Notes: generated from the sequence alone by a model not told the origin. A stretch of DNA of 64,000 bases from Setomelanomma holmii (GCA_010015745.1 ML978164.1:130445-194444); one strand, 5' to 3'. Positions 46,197 to 57,818 are shown, numbered from the stretch's first letter. Numbers and translations are program-made.

Positions 46197-47205
46197 ATGG
46201 CGGGTAAGTGCTCACTTGGATCGTCTCACGCGTTCAAGCTTATACTGACTTCCACACAGAGCGCCTAGCCCCCGAAGTCGAGGCATCGTACTCCGCCATC
46301 ATCGACGAGATTCTGAAGGCCAGCGACCTTAACACGATCTCTGCGAAGCGAATACGAAAGGGCCTCCAAGAGCGAGTCGATTATGACACTTCACACCAAA
46401 AGGTATATGGAGATTGAAGGAGGTATAGGATGCAGTTGCTGACACGGCAACTAGGATGCGATCACTGCACTGATCATGCAGCGCTTCGACAAATTCAACT
46501 CGGAGAACAATGGTAGCGCCGAACCTCAAGAACCCATACCCACCGTTGAGAACGGCACCAAGACATCCAACGGGAACACATCGGACGCGACGAACCACAA
46601 GCGATCGCCCGATGAAGAGTCAGACCTCTCAGAGCTCGAGGACTCTGGTCCACCTAAGAAGAAGAGCAAGAAGAGCAGACCAGCAGAGGATGACGATGCG
46701 GCATACGCAAGAAAATTGCAGATGGAGGAGAACTCGCGGATCAGATCCACACGTGGAGGCAACACGAAGAGAAGGGCACTGCTACCGAAGAAGAAGGCCA
46801 AGAAGAAGAGCAAAGATCGCATCAAGGGCGAAGACAACAGCGACGTCGCATCCGGCAGCGGAGACGAGAAGAAGAAGCGAAAAGGAGGCTTTCACGTAAG
46901 TCGACCTTTACCCTACCACCTCGATCAACCTTGAGATACTAACACCACAACAGAAACCAATGGCCCTCTCCCCCGCCCTCTCCGAACTCCTGGGCGAAAC
47001 CCAACTCTCGCGCCCGCAAACCGTCAAGAAGATCTGGGAATACGTGCGCGAGCGCGACCTCCAAGATCCGGCAGACAAGCGCCAGATTCGCTGCGACGAC
47101 GCGATGCGTGCTGTTTTCAAGCAGGATCGCGTACACATGTTTAGCATGAACAAGATTCTGAGCCAGAATTTGTATGCGGCAGATGAAATTACGACGCCCG
47201 TCTGA
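46197..47205 (+). CDS. DEK_C + SWIB/MDM2 domain protein (UAF30/TRI1-like)
   Basis: Exons 46197-46203, 46260-46402, 46455-46895 and 46954-47205 give 280 residues. The first coding exon is only seven bases (ATGGCGG). Residues of about 3-65 are a DEK_C domain (YSAIIDEILKASDLNTISAKRIRKGLQ). A Ser/Glu then Lys-rich linker with several nuclear-localisation-like clusters (KKKSKKSR, KKKAKKKSK) follows. The SWIB domain fills about 205-278 (LSPALSELLG...LSRPQTVKKIWEYVRERDLQDP...MFSMNKILSQNLY). In yeast, Uaf30 with the same SWIB fold is in the RNA polymerase I upstream activating factor, and Tri1 is its paralogue. A chromatin or rDNA transcription role is inferred. Confidence 0.9.
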
Positions 47206-47751
47206 GGAGCACACATGGGCTTTTTCACACAATGAGTCTCGTCTCTGGGGCAAATGGTGCAATCAGATCTACTGCATACTGTTCGGAAAGGCCTGAGAGC
47301 CAGGTTCCACTTACGACATATCACGACTCCGCATTGAGGCGGTGCATTGGCATTTCATTTCCTTCCTTCATGCTTGTTTTTAGCATGGCGCATTCACGGT
47401 GTTCGGGTAGCGCGCATTTGGTCACTTGTTTTTGGGCTTCAGGCTTCGACTGTGTGACGTGCTTTAGTAAATTGGGACGGAAGAGAGACGTAGGGACTAA
47501 GGTCCATACTCAATGCCATGTTCAAGTAACCATTAGTCGATAATTACATATTGAAATAAATCACTGTGCATTGCTTGAAGCATACTGTGATGTATTATTG
47601 GAATTCGCTCTGTTGCGTGCCGAAATAGGTATACAAAGACCGTGTAGCCAGAGAGAAAAGATGTATCCAATACCCAGTACCGATACGCCGAGACCCAGGT
47701 TCAAACATTTGAGCAGAATGGGGACAGTTTCCCAGCCAAAAGTCTCCTCTT
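47206..47751. other. convergent 3' gap, SWIB gene / securin-like gene
   Basis: Both genes end here. AATAAA-like AAATAAATC near 47554 could be a polyadenylation element of the SWIB gene. Nothing else is seen. Confidence 0.5.
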
Positions 47752-49173
47752 CTAGAACCCCTCAGGCAGTTGTAACTGGAAATCCTCCAGCTCCTCATCA
47801 ACAGGGTCACCTAGAAGCTGGCTGTTGAAGCTATTCGACCACGCATCATCGTCGTCTTCCTCTTGTCGCGAAAGCAACAGCAGCTGCAAATCACGCTCCT
47901 CGTCCTCTGCGGTGCGGAATGGCACATCCTCTTCCGCAGGTCCAACCAGCGTACTGTCTGTAGCAGTAGAGCTTGAGCGAGAGAACGCGCTTCGGCTTCT
48001 GAGAGTACCAGGTGCGGTGCGAGTCTGGGCGGTAGAGGTAGCAGCTGGGCGACGGGTGGTTGCCGAGAAAGGAGCTGGTTTGGTGACGTTGGAGAGCGGC
48101 TTGCGGGCCATTGGAGCTGCGCGTCCAAGACGACCTTGGGCATAACCGATAGTGCTGAGCGATGCTGCATTAGCTGCAGCACGGCGAGATGTGCTCAGCT
48201 CGACGGGTGGCTTCGCCATCTTCTTGCTGGTTACGAGACCGCTGGGTAAGCGTGACTTTGCAGCTGCTGTGGGAACAGCGTAGCTAGGCTTCGTCGCAGG
48301 TGACAATGCTTGCGCAGCTGATCTGGCCCTGATAGTTGATACGCTGGTAGTCGTACGCTTAGGTGCAGCAGTTGGCTTAGGTGCTTCTTTTTTTGGCTCC
48401 TCGATACCCAAGTGCCTCCTGATCTCAGCTTCTTCCTCGGCCATTTGCGCTTCGAACACCTTCTCAAATTCCTCGTTCGCTTTCTTCTTGTCTTTGTCCA
48501 GCTTTTCTTCGAACACGCGTAGCTGTTTGGGGCGGCCGTCGTCCTCGATTGGGTTGTGATATGCTTCCCAGATACCTCGAACCATATCCTTGTCGTTGAT
48601 CTTGGGGAAGGTCCAGTCCTTAGGCAGATAGTCGTCCATGTCATCTGGGAGCGGCACTTCCTTGGGGGGCATGTACTCGACTTCAGGCACGTCATCTTCG
48701 GACTCGGCATCTGGCTCGGGCTGATGGACCTTGACCTTAGGACGGCGCAGGCGAGGACTGACTTTCTGTGTCTTTGCGGCCGAAGATAGCGGTGCTGGGG
48801 TCTGGAAAGCATTGGACTTGGCATTGGTTGTCTTCATACCTAGCGGTGCACGCATGCGCGGACCTGGTCCAGATTAGCACCTGCGTTCTGCCACTCCTCG
48901 ATCCCAATGCTCACCAGCTGGCGTAACGAATGCATTCTCGTCCCCGCCCTTCTTGCTCGTCAGTTGCAGATTTCCCTTTCCCTTGCCATCGCCTCTTCCG
49001 GTCTTGAAGACATTCTCGTCGTTGAGCGGGACCTTGAATGGCGTCTTGGGAGCTTTGTTTCCTGGTGTTTTGGCACCGAACGCCTTCGCGCCAGCGTTGA
49101 TCGGCTTTCCGGATGGGCCAATGGATATATTGCGCACCGCGTTCTCCTGATCATGTGCTGCGAGAGTAGCCAT
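47752..49173 (-). CDS. securin-like protein (Cut2/Pds1 family)
   Basis: Exons 49173-48915 and 48863-47752 give 456 residues. Securin inhibits and chaperones separase until the anaphase-promoting complex destroys it. Supporting features: KEN-like elements early (DQEN at about 8, NDENVF at about 50), a destruction-box-like RAPLGMKTTN near residue 90, and an EVEYMPPKEVPLPDDMDDYLP acidic stretch. That last element and the RAPLG element resemble those of fission yeast Cut2. The middle is Lys/Ala/Ser/Thr-rich, the C-terminus acidic. Sequences in this family diverge fast, so the call rests on short motifs and their order. The alternative is an unrelated low-complexity nuclear protein. It diverges from tropomyosin. 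Confidence 0.68.
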
Positions 49174-49492
49174 GGTGGTCGTTACATTGAGCGAGTCGTG
49201 GTGTTGCTGGCGTCGACGTCGGTCGGCTCGGCAGCTTCGTGGTCGGCTTTGTTGTTGCTCGTTGCTATGGGCAGGCGCAGCCCGAGGGTCTGGCCCGAGC
49301 GTGGCGCTAGGCGTTGGACGAGGGCAGGGGTCAAACTCCCTTTCGGCAGCGACGCCGCATTACAGTCAAGAGACATTTCTCGATCAACAACAACACACGC
49401 CGCTATACTCTCCTACTAAAGCCGCCGCTCTCTCACCTGCAGTCTCTGCACCTACTCCAACTTTCTCAACCTCCAAACACACATTCGCAGCC
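49174..49492. promoter_or_regulatory. shared divergent promoter, securin-like gene / tropomyosin
   Basis: The 319 bp between the two starts must hold both promoters. A C/T-rich stretch precedes the tropomyosin ATG. Confidence 0.45.
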
Positions 49493-50180
49493 ATGGATCA
49501 GATCAAAAAGGTGAGCGGCCCTCCTACCCCGCTACGACCCTTTACAGCAGCAGATGCTCGCCGATGTGGTCCCCATGAATAGACGCACCCCGTTCTAGAG
49601 GCAAGACATGCTGACTAGTATGCTTTACAGCGCATGGAAGCTCTCCGCGTGGAGGCTGACGAGAGCAGCGCCCGTGCCGAAGAGCTCAAGGCCAGGGTGA
49701 AGCAGCTCGAAGCCGAGACGACACAGAAGGAGCAGGAGGTCACGTCCCTGTCGCACAAGAACTCGGTCCTGGAAGGCGAGGTCGAGAAGCTGGAAACGCA
49801 AGTCAAAACCTACAAGGACGAAGCGGGTGCAGGTGCTCAGGCCGGCTCCCAGGCCGAGAGCTTGCAGCGCAAGATCCAGGTCCTTGAGGAAGAGGCTGAG
49901 GAGTCTGACAGGACGATTCGCGAGCTCAACGAGAAGTATGTTGTCATTCCATGTCTTCCGCAGCAGCCCACAGGTTGCGAAAGGAATCGGAGTGAATCAC
50001 ATGCTGACGCGTCACAGGCTCCGCCAAACCGACGTCAAATCCGGCCACTACGAACGCAAAGTCCAAGCTCTCGAGCAGTCCCGCGACCAGTGGGAAACCA
50101 AGTACGAAGAGATGGCCAAGAAATACGCCGATACCAAGAAGGAGCTCGACGACTTTGTCAAGGAGATCGGTAACATCTGA
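49493..50180 (+). CDS. TPM1: tropomyosin
   Basis: Exons 49493-49510, 49631-49935 and 50018-50180 give 161 residues, the same length as fission yeast Cdc8 and yeast Tpm2. The whole protein is a heptad coiled coil (MDQIKKRMEALRVEADESS...), with LEEEAEESDRTIRELNEKLRQTD near 110 and a C-terminal KKELDDFVKEIGNI. Tropomyosin lies along formin-made actin cables and gates myosin and cofilin access, supporting polarised growth and cytokinesis. Exon 1 codes for only six residues, a common layout for fungal tropomyosins. A continuous frame through intron 2 would add an unrelated basic tail, which argues for splicing as modelled. Confidence 0.94.
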
Positions 50181-50549
50181 TCTCCTGCAAGTCTCTCTCC
50201 TTGCGCGGATGTTGACTGTATCTAGTGGATTATTGAAGCGAGCGAGCGAGCGTCACATCTCATACCCGGCGGAGTCGACCGAGGTAACAACGCTTCACGG
50301 CTTCACAACGGCATGGGTGGTGGACGTATGGGTGGTGGAATCATCATAGCCCTTTCAAAACCCTACCTGCATATTTGGTTTCTTTCCTGTGGCTGCTTGC
50401 TGGGCGGGCATGAGCGCTTTAGATAATCCCTGAGCGAAGCAATACACTGTTAGCTGTCCCCTACCTTATCATGACCTGCAGCAGTACATGCTCTCGTGAC
50501 ATTGACGGTATTGATCCATCAAATATCCAGAGTATCATAACTACCATCC
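50181..50549. other. convergent 3' gap, tropomyosin / RRP17
   Basis: 3' ends of both genes. A GAGCGAGCGAGCG short repeat occurs at about 50238-50250. Nothing else is seen. Confidence 0.5.
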
Positions 50550-51335
50550 CTACTCCGCAGCTTTACTCCTAGCCTCCTTCTGCTTCCTCTTCTTCGCCCC
50601 CTCCTTATACCTTGTAACTTTCCTCTCCGCCTTGGTTTCATACCTAAACTTCTTCTTTTTCTTCTTCGGCCATTCCATCTTGGGCTTCTCCTTTGTCCAA
50701 ATGCGCTTCCCATTTGCATCTCTCCTAATCACCGGCTTGCCATCCTTGCCCTTTTCTTCTCCTTCGGGTTTCTCATCTACCTTTGCAGGCTCCGTAGCGT
50801 CGTCCTCGTCGCCAGGTAAGTGGAATCCAGACCGCGATATCCCGACTGATTCAATGGTCACGGTGGTGTATTTGTCTTCGTCAATGTATTCGTCTTCTTG
50901 GTTGATTGGTTCTGGTTCCTCGAAACCTTCAAACTCTTCGTCCGATGCGTCCTCTTCTGCCTCGTTGTTTTCAAGCCCGATAATGTCGCCGTTTGCTTGC
51001 TTCACAAGCCGATTTACTTCCTCGACGTGTGCTTCAAGATCGACTTTGCGCTGTTGTCTTAACTACACAATTCCACACCCATTAGCACACGTTTACAATG
51101 TTCAATACGCTTCTCAGCAAGGACAAGGAAGCTGACGTACCTCTCGTCTAAACCTTAACTTCTCCTCCTTCTCGCGCTTCGCAGCTTCTTCTTGCGCGTG
51201 CTTTTGCCGCGCGACTTTGCGCTTGTGGAACCCCGTCAGGTATTCTTCGCGGGCGGAGGGGTCGAAGTCGATTTTCTCCGGGACGACGACGTTGAGTTTA
51301 CGCTTTTTCGAGGGCGGGGGCATGTTACGGCCCAT
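50550..51335 (-). CDS. RRP17: rRNA-processing protein RRP17 (Nop25/NOL12 family)
   Basis: Exons 51335-51141 and 51062-50550 give 235 residues. The family's core is plain: SKKRKLNVVVPEKIDFDP, EEYLTGFHKRKVARQKHAQEEA, and across the splice RFRRELRQQRKVDLEAHVEEVN. The centre is acidic, and the C-terminus is a strong basic nucleolar signal (PKKKKKKFRYETKAERK). Yeast Rrp17 is a nucleolar 5'-3' exonuclease or associated factor trimming 5' ends of 5.8S and 25S rRNA precursors in the large-subunit pathway. The start at MGRNMPPPSKKRK was preferred over the longer open frame, which has no ATG-proximal conservation. Confidence 0.87.
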
Positions 51336-51609
51336 TTTGGCTTGCGAAGAGTAGGGTAAGCGAGGGTGTGTGGGTATGGTGAGGTGTGCTGCGGCGCGCT
51401 TCGCAGGTGTAGAGATCGGATTGTGGAGTCGGAAAATTGTTGCAGGGATCTGGGGTCTACTCAAAGGCGGAAGGTCTAGCCGAGCTGTCGAGTGCATGGC
51501 GGTCTTTTTGTGCTGAACAAAGAACAATGTCATTCACGGACCGTATGATGAACAACAATTCTTCGATATGCAACACCAGCAGCGTTGAAGCTGTTCATTG
51601 CAACATCGT

Positions 51610-52944
51610 CTATAAATCGATTTGCGTCTTGTCGCTGACCAGCCCGACTCTCTGATCTCGACTCTGACCTAGAAGCTGCCTTCGCCATGATAGCGACTCC
51701 AAGTGCTTCTTCGCCCTGTTCGTGATACACAACGCTGCATCAACATCCTGTAGTCCTGGCTCTCCGAACATCGCCAATACCATCAGTCCCAGAAACGAAT
51801 GGTACATATCCGGTGGATCACCGGTGACCTTTCCGAACCCACCTACAATATGCTGTGTCTTGTCCAGCAACCACTTGCGAACGGGCCTCTGATCTATGAT
51901 ATCCATGTATCCGAGAAGCTGTAGTGGCGCAAGGTTCCAGTACGCGTAGCACGTATCCGCGACTTTGTTGCATCGACCGTTGAAACCCACCCACTGGAGC
52001 TCGAAATGTGCATGTGTCGTCTCCTTCATCATGTTGGTATCCGCTTGTGTTGAAACGAAAGAGCCCAGCTTTACGAACGAGTGTGCGTCGTGACAAGTTT
52101 CTGATGTATCGGTCTCGTCGCCCAGTGTGTCGAGCCCGTCGTCGGCGTCCAGTGTGGCTGTTTGTCGAGACACCAGCCATTTGAGCAGAAGTGGAAGATC
52201 TGTAATCCCGCGAACGGCACTATCAGGCTTTTGTGACGATGTCAGAGGCAGACGGTCGACAAAAGACAGAGCGGCGATAGCGCAGGAAGTAAATCCTCCG
52301 TGAGCTTCATGATAAGGAGCCTCGGATATCCCACCGTCATAGGTTTCGGCTCCGCGTACGCATGTGACGAACTTGTCAACATCGATGTCTGGTACGCCAT
52401 CGCAAGGTCCTTCCAGATCACCTCGTAGGATCCATCGGATGGCGGTTGCCATGTACCCGAATCTCGAGTCATTGCCACCATGAATAAACCCATCTTCGTC
52501 CACGGTCTCACCGAAGCCCCCTTCCGGCCTCTGCATCCTGATCAGCCACACCAGAATTTCCCTCCTCTTCACCCTACCCAAATCGTCACCGAGCACGACC
52601 AGCGTGAGAAGTGCGAAGAAGGTACCTGGAACATGCGGCGGATCCCATATCTTATTCCCGTCAGTACTTAGTCTCCCAAAGTCGGACCCTGGCCATGGCC
52701 GAAAACCTCCTGATGGTAGTTGGCATCCATACACCCAGTCGATGTAGCCTTGACGCTCCTCAGGTGACAAAGCAGCGTCCAAGTCTCCTAGGATATCCAG
52801 TGCGGACACAGTGAAGAGAGCCAGGAGCATACGATTTGAGTCATTGCTGGTATAGAAGTGTGGAAGTAAAGTCTTCAGATTTCGCCTCCAGTATTTGATG
52901 TGTCGAGAGTAGTTGAGCTCGGATTCTGAGACGATGGTAGCCAT
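51610..52944 (-). CDS. CDC43: geranylgeranyltransferase type I beta subunit
   Basis: A single exon, 444 residues. The catalytic subunit attaches geranylgeranyl to CaaL proteins such as Rho1 and Cdc42, pairing with the shared alpha subunit Ram2. Alpha-alpha barrel repeats are visible (QLPSGGFRPWPG, RMQRPEGGFGE, EAHGGFTSCAIAAL, IVGGFGKV). The zinc ligands of the prenyltransferase family are present: D330 and C332 in NKVADTCYAYW and H382 in MYHSFLGL. The NGRCNK motif and length fit GGTase-I rather than farnesyltransferase beta or Rab GGTase beta. An acidic insertion at about 260-290 (DADDGLDTLGDETD) looks lineage-specific. Confidence 0.93.
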   Translation of the reverse strand: MATIVSESELNYSRHIKYWRRNLKTLLPHFYTSNDSNRMLLALFTVSALDILGDLDAALSPEERQGYIDWVYGCQLPSGGFRPWPGSDFGRLSTDGNKIWDPPHVPGTFFALLTLVVLGDDLGRVKRREILVWLIRMQRPEGGFGETVDEDGFIHGGNDSRFGYMATAIRWILRGDLEGPCDGVPDIDVDKFVTCVRGAETYDGGISEAPYHEAHGGFTSCAIAALSFVDRLPLTSSQKPDSAVRGITDLPLLLKWLVSRQTATLDADDGLDTLGDETDTSETCHDAHSFVKLGSFVSTQADTNMMKETTHAHFELQWVGFNGRCNKVADTCYAYWNLAPLQLLGYMDIIDQRPVRKWLLDKTQHIVGGFGKVTGDPPDMYHSFLGLMVLAMFGEPGLQDVDAALCITNRAKKHLESLSWRRQLLGQSRDQRVGLVSDKTQIDL

Positions 52945-53741
52945 ATTAGGCAGTTGCGCAACGTGGTCGGGGACCTTTGCCGGGTAGCCTCAAATCCAAT
53001 GATGATGGTCTCTTGGTGGGGCGGAGGGCCAAGTAATGTGGGCGTGCTGCAAAATAGAGGGATCATCAGCAACGAGCAACTAAGTCCGGTTCATATACCC
53101 GGGATCAGATGCGTGCTGCACCGACAGCAAACGGCGCAAACATACATGAGAGGCAGGCGGTGCGGCAAGGCCAGCTGACGTCGCAATGTCCGCGGGAGTG
53201 ACGAATGTCACGGGCGACGACGTGGTGTTGACTTTCCCCGGTCCACTATGACCGCTATGATGCACACACTGGGCGGCGTCGTCTCTAGACCCTGCAGGGC
53301 CAACTTCGGTCGGTGAATTTGACGTTGGTATTTTTAACGTCGTACTGGTCGCTAGCGGAGGCCTATGAGGCAAGGCTCTGGAGAGACCCTGTCAGGCGTT
53401 TGTCGCTGACAGGGTTAGCCCGTGAACCTCAGCTCTGCCACAAATGCGAGCCACAGCTGGACTGCCAAAACTCCTGAAGTACTTCCCTTGTCCTGCACTC
53501 CATATATAGTCGCCTGTCTCCTGTTGCCCCTCGCGATACCCTGTGTAATCCTGCTATTGCGCTCCGCCCACTTAGACGTTGAGCGCCAGCCACGACACAA
53601 CGCTACGACACTGCAGCTGCGCTTGCGTGTTCCCCATACTAATCTTCTCCACGCTCGCTACAGCTGTCAAACCGACGTCAATCTGCCCGCATCGAACACC
53701 GTCCATACTAGAGAGACCCTTGGACTCGAACACCTGTCACG
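52945..53741. promoter_or_regulatory. divergent intergenic region, GGTase-I beta / RGD2
   Basis: 797 bp between head-to-head starts, holding both promoters. No additional gene or repeat is recognised. Confidence 0.45.
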
Positions 53742-56478
53742 ATGACCACCGGTTTTGCTACGTCCTTCTGGTCCAGCGACTATGCGGGAGGTGCGGATCA
53801 GTACCACCAAGCTACACATTCACATGTACTGACACCCCACAGGTCTCGGAGTGCTGTTTGGCAAGCTCCAGCAGGGAGTGCAGGAGAACCAGCAGATCCT
53901 CACTGTCGCACGCATGCGAGCCGATGCCGAAGAGCTTTACGGAAACAGCCTGTCCAACATCGGCCCAGCTTCGGAGCGCATAACTGGGGGCTTCACCAGA
54001 GATGAGGGCGCAAGCGTGCGAAAGGTGGGGTTAGACTTCTCAACAGGAGAACGTGCGGCTGACAGAATCTAGGCTTATGAGGGTGTTAAGACCGAAATGG
54101 AGGCAGCGGCCTCCAACCACAAGAAGATCGCGTCCAATATCCGAGAACTCGTTGTAAATCCCTTCGGCCGCTGGTGCGAGGCACATGCTGCTCGCGTGCA
54201 AAACTCGCAAGATGACCTGCAATCGCGCATCAAGATTCACGACCGACAAGCTGAGGCTGTGCGCAAGTTCCGCTCGCAATACTACAACAAGTGTAGACTG
54301 GTCGAGGACCTCGAGGAGGAGGACAAGCTGGCGTTCCAGGATCCCCAGAGCGAAGCGGCTGCAGCCTCAAGCCCGAAGGCGAAGGTACCGACCATCCAGA
54401 TGACTGCGCCTGAAGACAACGAGGCGGACCCCATTGACTTGGGTGACGAGACATACCAGCCAGAACAGATCAAGAAGATCCTTACGCATATATTGAACAA
54501 CATCAAGCTAGGCGAAGTGAAGGTTCCGATCCTAGGAACTTACCAGAACTGCTCCAATGGTGCGGATCTGACCGAGTATATCCAGAAGCACTTGGCAGCC
54601 ACAACTGTCAGCTACGCGGAACGAATTGGTCAGGACTTGGTCGACAATGGATTCCTGCGCCTGGTCGGTAATGTGGGCAGTGCCTTTGCCAACAGCTCGA
54701 GGATGAACTACCAGTGGAAGACAAAGGCCTACCAATTGACTGGCTTGCCCGAGAAAAAGCAGCCTCTGGCACGCTCGTCCACTGGCGTGTCTCAGCTATC
54801 CAACGACAACTTTACTCCAGACTCCCCTGTTGGAGCTGTGGGAGAGTATCTCTCAGGCTGGAACCCTCTCAACAACCAATATCCCAACGAGACACCGTCG
54901 GAGCGACTTCGACGTGAGGCCCGCGAAGCTGATGAACGCTACAAGGCTTCTGTCAAGAAGCTCGATTCGCTGCGCTGCAATCTCGAGGAGGCCATGATCG
55001 ACCACTTGAAGTTTATGGAGCGCTGCGAGCTGGACCGATTGAAGGCGATCAAGGCCGTGATCCTGGACTTCTCGGGCGCTATCAGCAATGTCATTCCTAG
55101 CCTGCAGAGCACTGTTGACAAGATGATGCTGTTCCAGGAGACTGTCCAGCCCCTAGGCGACTTGCGCTATATGCTTGAGAATTACAAGACAGGGCCATTT
55201 ATTCCGAGAGTGACCACATACGAGAACTACTACAACAATGTGGATGGTATGATCAGAATGTTTTCGAATGCATAAGAATAAGCTAATATGGAGTAGAGCA
55301 AACATTCGGTGTTGACCTGGAAGCCCGTGCTCGGTCAGACAAGAAGCGTGTTCCTGTTCTCATCACTACAATTCTGACCTTCTTGGACAACCACTACCCT
55401 GACCTCGAGGGTGACGAAGCTCGTCGTGGCATTTGGCTCGTAGACGTTCCATTGGCCCAGACGCACAATCTCCGTACCACCATCAACACTGGCAAGCGAT
55501 TCTCAGACGATGTGCTTGAGAAGTACGATATCCCGATTGTCGCCAGCGCCCTGAAGTTGTATCTCCTAGAACTCCCTGGTAAGTCCTTGGATGATTTGAT
55601 CAAGCTCAAGACTAACCTTGCCAGATTCCCTCGTTTCGTCGCACGTGTACGAGATTGTCAAGACCATCTACAGCACCACTGCTACAGATGTATCCGAGGA
55701 GACTCGTGTTTCGGTCCTCCAGTCCACACTCGGCCAGCTGCGTCTCGCCAACATTGCCACTCTGGACGCAATCTGCACCCACTTCACTCGCCTTATTGAG
55801 CTGACCTCCGCTGACGAAACCTATGTCACTGCTTTGGCGAACACTCTTGCCCCATGCATCCTGCGCCCACGACAGGAGTCTACTTTGAGCATGAACGAGC
55901 GCTACAGCTACCGTCTAGTACGCGATCTGTTTGCCCATAAGGACGCCATTTTCGGAGAGTTGAAGCGTGCAAGCACTCTCACCCATTCTGCATCGGGTGC
56001 TCAGCGCCCACGAGCGATCTCAACCGACGAGAGCAACCGCCGTGCGAATATGGAGGAGCGTCAACGGGCCATTGCTGCGCAGCGATCGCCCCGTGCAGTG
56101 TCTCCTGGCCCCAATCGAGCCAATGGGTCTCACCGCCGTGATCGCAGCCAAACCCGCTTCCCTGTCAACACAGCGTCGCCGACTGAGTCACGGAGAAGCA
56201 CGCTCAACCGTAGTTCTCTTGAGGTGCCCGGAAACCCTGACAGCCCAACGCACGATGAGACAACTACCAACGGTACTGCGGAGCCCGCTGGTGCAGCGCC
56301 TGTACCTGCCGCCGCCGCGCTAGTCGAGCACCCTGCGCCATCCAGCACCCGTGTGCCTTTCCCAAGGAAGACCGCCGGTGGGCTGTCGAGGGGCAACCGA
56401 GATTCGACTGGCAGTTTGAGAGGCGAGGACGCAGCTCCTCGAGGTGTCACACTTGAAGATAAACCCATGGATGACTAG
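53742..56478 (+). CDS. RGD2: F-BAR/DEP/RhoGAP protein (RGD2-like)
   Basis: Exons 53742-53790, 53843-54024, 54073-55246, 55297-55578 and 55625-56478 give 846 residues. An F-BAR (FCH) domain starts at residue 8 and is interrupted at about 205-298 by a DEP domain (KKILTHILNNIKLGEVKVP...YQNCSNGADLTEYIQKHL), then resumes. This is the Rgd2 architecture. A RhoGAP domain follows at about 470-690 (VPVLITTILTFLDNHYPD..., VASALKLYLLELPDSLV, ANTLAPCILRP). The last 150 residues are disordered, Ser/Pro/Arg-rich. Yeast Rgd2 acts on Cdc42 and Rho5. The canonical arginine-finger motif GIFR reads GIWLVD here, so catalytic activity is questionable. The short proximal introns each have clean GT-AG ends and restore frame. 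Confidence 0.88.
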
Positions 56479-57218
56479 TGGTCATATGGATTTTTACCTT
56501 TGTCTACATGGGCACCAGCACGAACGTTTACGGCCTCCGATACGTAGCATCATGACTTTGCGCACACGGAATGATCGAGATTGAGCAGGCTAGATTTGCG
56601 AAGCCTTCATGGCATCGACATGATTGTTTTAGGTTTACTACAACATGGACTGACAAGGCGATTTGTATGCGTGCGTGGGCTGTAAGCATATCTTTGGTCA
56701 AGCGATTTGGCGGATTTTGTATGTATTTGGTTGAGAAGCAATGCGATAATGAGCAACATCAACATCAACAAACCTCTTCAATATCAATGAATCGTACACG
56801 AACCACTGTAAAAGTCAAGTTCGGACCGTACCTGAAGCTAACATGGGTTTACGGCACACCGGGACCTGCCTGTCAGACGAGCCACGTCGTCACCTCCCAC
56901 ATGCTCTCATTTCCAAGGCGGAGCAGCATGAACTGGACATGGGGGCCGCCAGGTGTGGCTGGGCTCGTGCCGCCTAATATCTCACGCCCTTCTGGGTTCT
57001 TCTTCCCATCAGCCGCCGCTCGCTTTGCGCTGCATCTCCTACGTCTTCAGCATCGGCATCGTCGCGTTAGATTTTGCGTTGCACACCTTTCGTCCCTGGT
57101 TCCTCTCGTCCCGTCCTCGATCGGGACCCACACTGATCGGCCCACGAATCAAGTCGCGATCGCATCTTGAGCGCCCAACCACCAACAATCGAGTCGCACA
57201 ACTTCTGAGAACCACACG
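56479..57218. other. gap between RGD2 and the basic protein gene
   Basis: RGD2 3' flank and the promoter of the next gene. A plus-strand open frame (56571-57170) has no motif. Confidence 0.45.
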
Positions 57219-57818
57219 ATGTGTCTCGTCAAAGTCAAGCCAGAAGAAGAGCACGTAGTGCCGTACCGCGTAGTTGACCGCCGCGACTCCCGGCGTCGCG
57301 CATCACACGTCTCCCAGCGCAGATACTCGCGCACCTCTGTCGTCCACGACTCACCGCGCCCATCCGCTTCTTATGTCGCAGTACCCTCACCCAAACCACT
57401 CGCTATTCCTGCGCCACAGCCCGTGCCAGTCTTCGTACAACCACCTCCCGCACCCATGCCTGCGCCGCCTCCACCTGCCAGTCATGCGAGTCACAGCCAC
57501 CACGGCGGCGCACATTACGTCGAAGTCTCGCCGCGCTCCAGCATGACGAGCAGCAGGACCTCGAGCCCGGGTCGCAGCGAGTATGTGTACAGGGAGCGCG
57601 AGTATAGGCGCGAGAGACAGCATAGTCCTGGGCCGAGGTACGATCATTATCGATATGTGCAGCCGGCGCCGAGTGAGAGCGATCACCACGAGCAGTATAG
57701 CCGGCAGAGGAGCAGGAGTCGGGGCGCGTATGAGGACCCGAGGGGGAGTTTTAGGGAGGAGAGGACTAGGATTACGATTGAGGATGATGGAAGGAGGAGG
57801 AGGGAGTATAGGCGGTAG
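57219..57818 (+). CDS. small Arg/Pro/Ser-rich protein, unknown function
   Basis: A single exon, 199 residues, beginning MCLVKVKPEEEHVVPYRVV. After this short conserved-looking start comes an Arg-rich stretch (VDRRDSRRRASHVSQRRYSR), a Pro-rich middle (VFVQPPPAPMPAPPPP), and a Tyr/Arg/Glu-rich tail (SEYVYREREYRRERQH...). Small fungal proteins with an MCL(V/I)KxK...E start and disordered remainder are common and uncharacterised; I recognise no domain. Codon choice shifts to AGG/GAGG-rich near the 3' end, which reflects Arg/Glu repeats. Confidence 0.7.
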   Translation: MCLVKVKPEEEHVVPYRVVDRRDSRRRASHVSQRRYSRTSVVHDSPRPSASYVAVPSPKPLAIPAPQPVPVFVQPPPAPMPAPPPPASHASHSHHGGAHYVEVSPRSSMTSSRTSSPGRSEYVYREREYRRERQHSPGPRYDHYRYVQPAPSESDHHEQYSRQRSRSRGAYEDPRGSFREERTRITIEDDGRRRREYRR

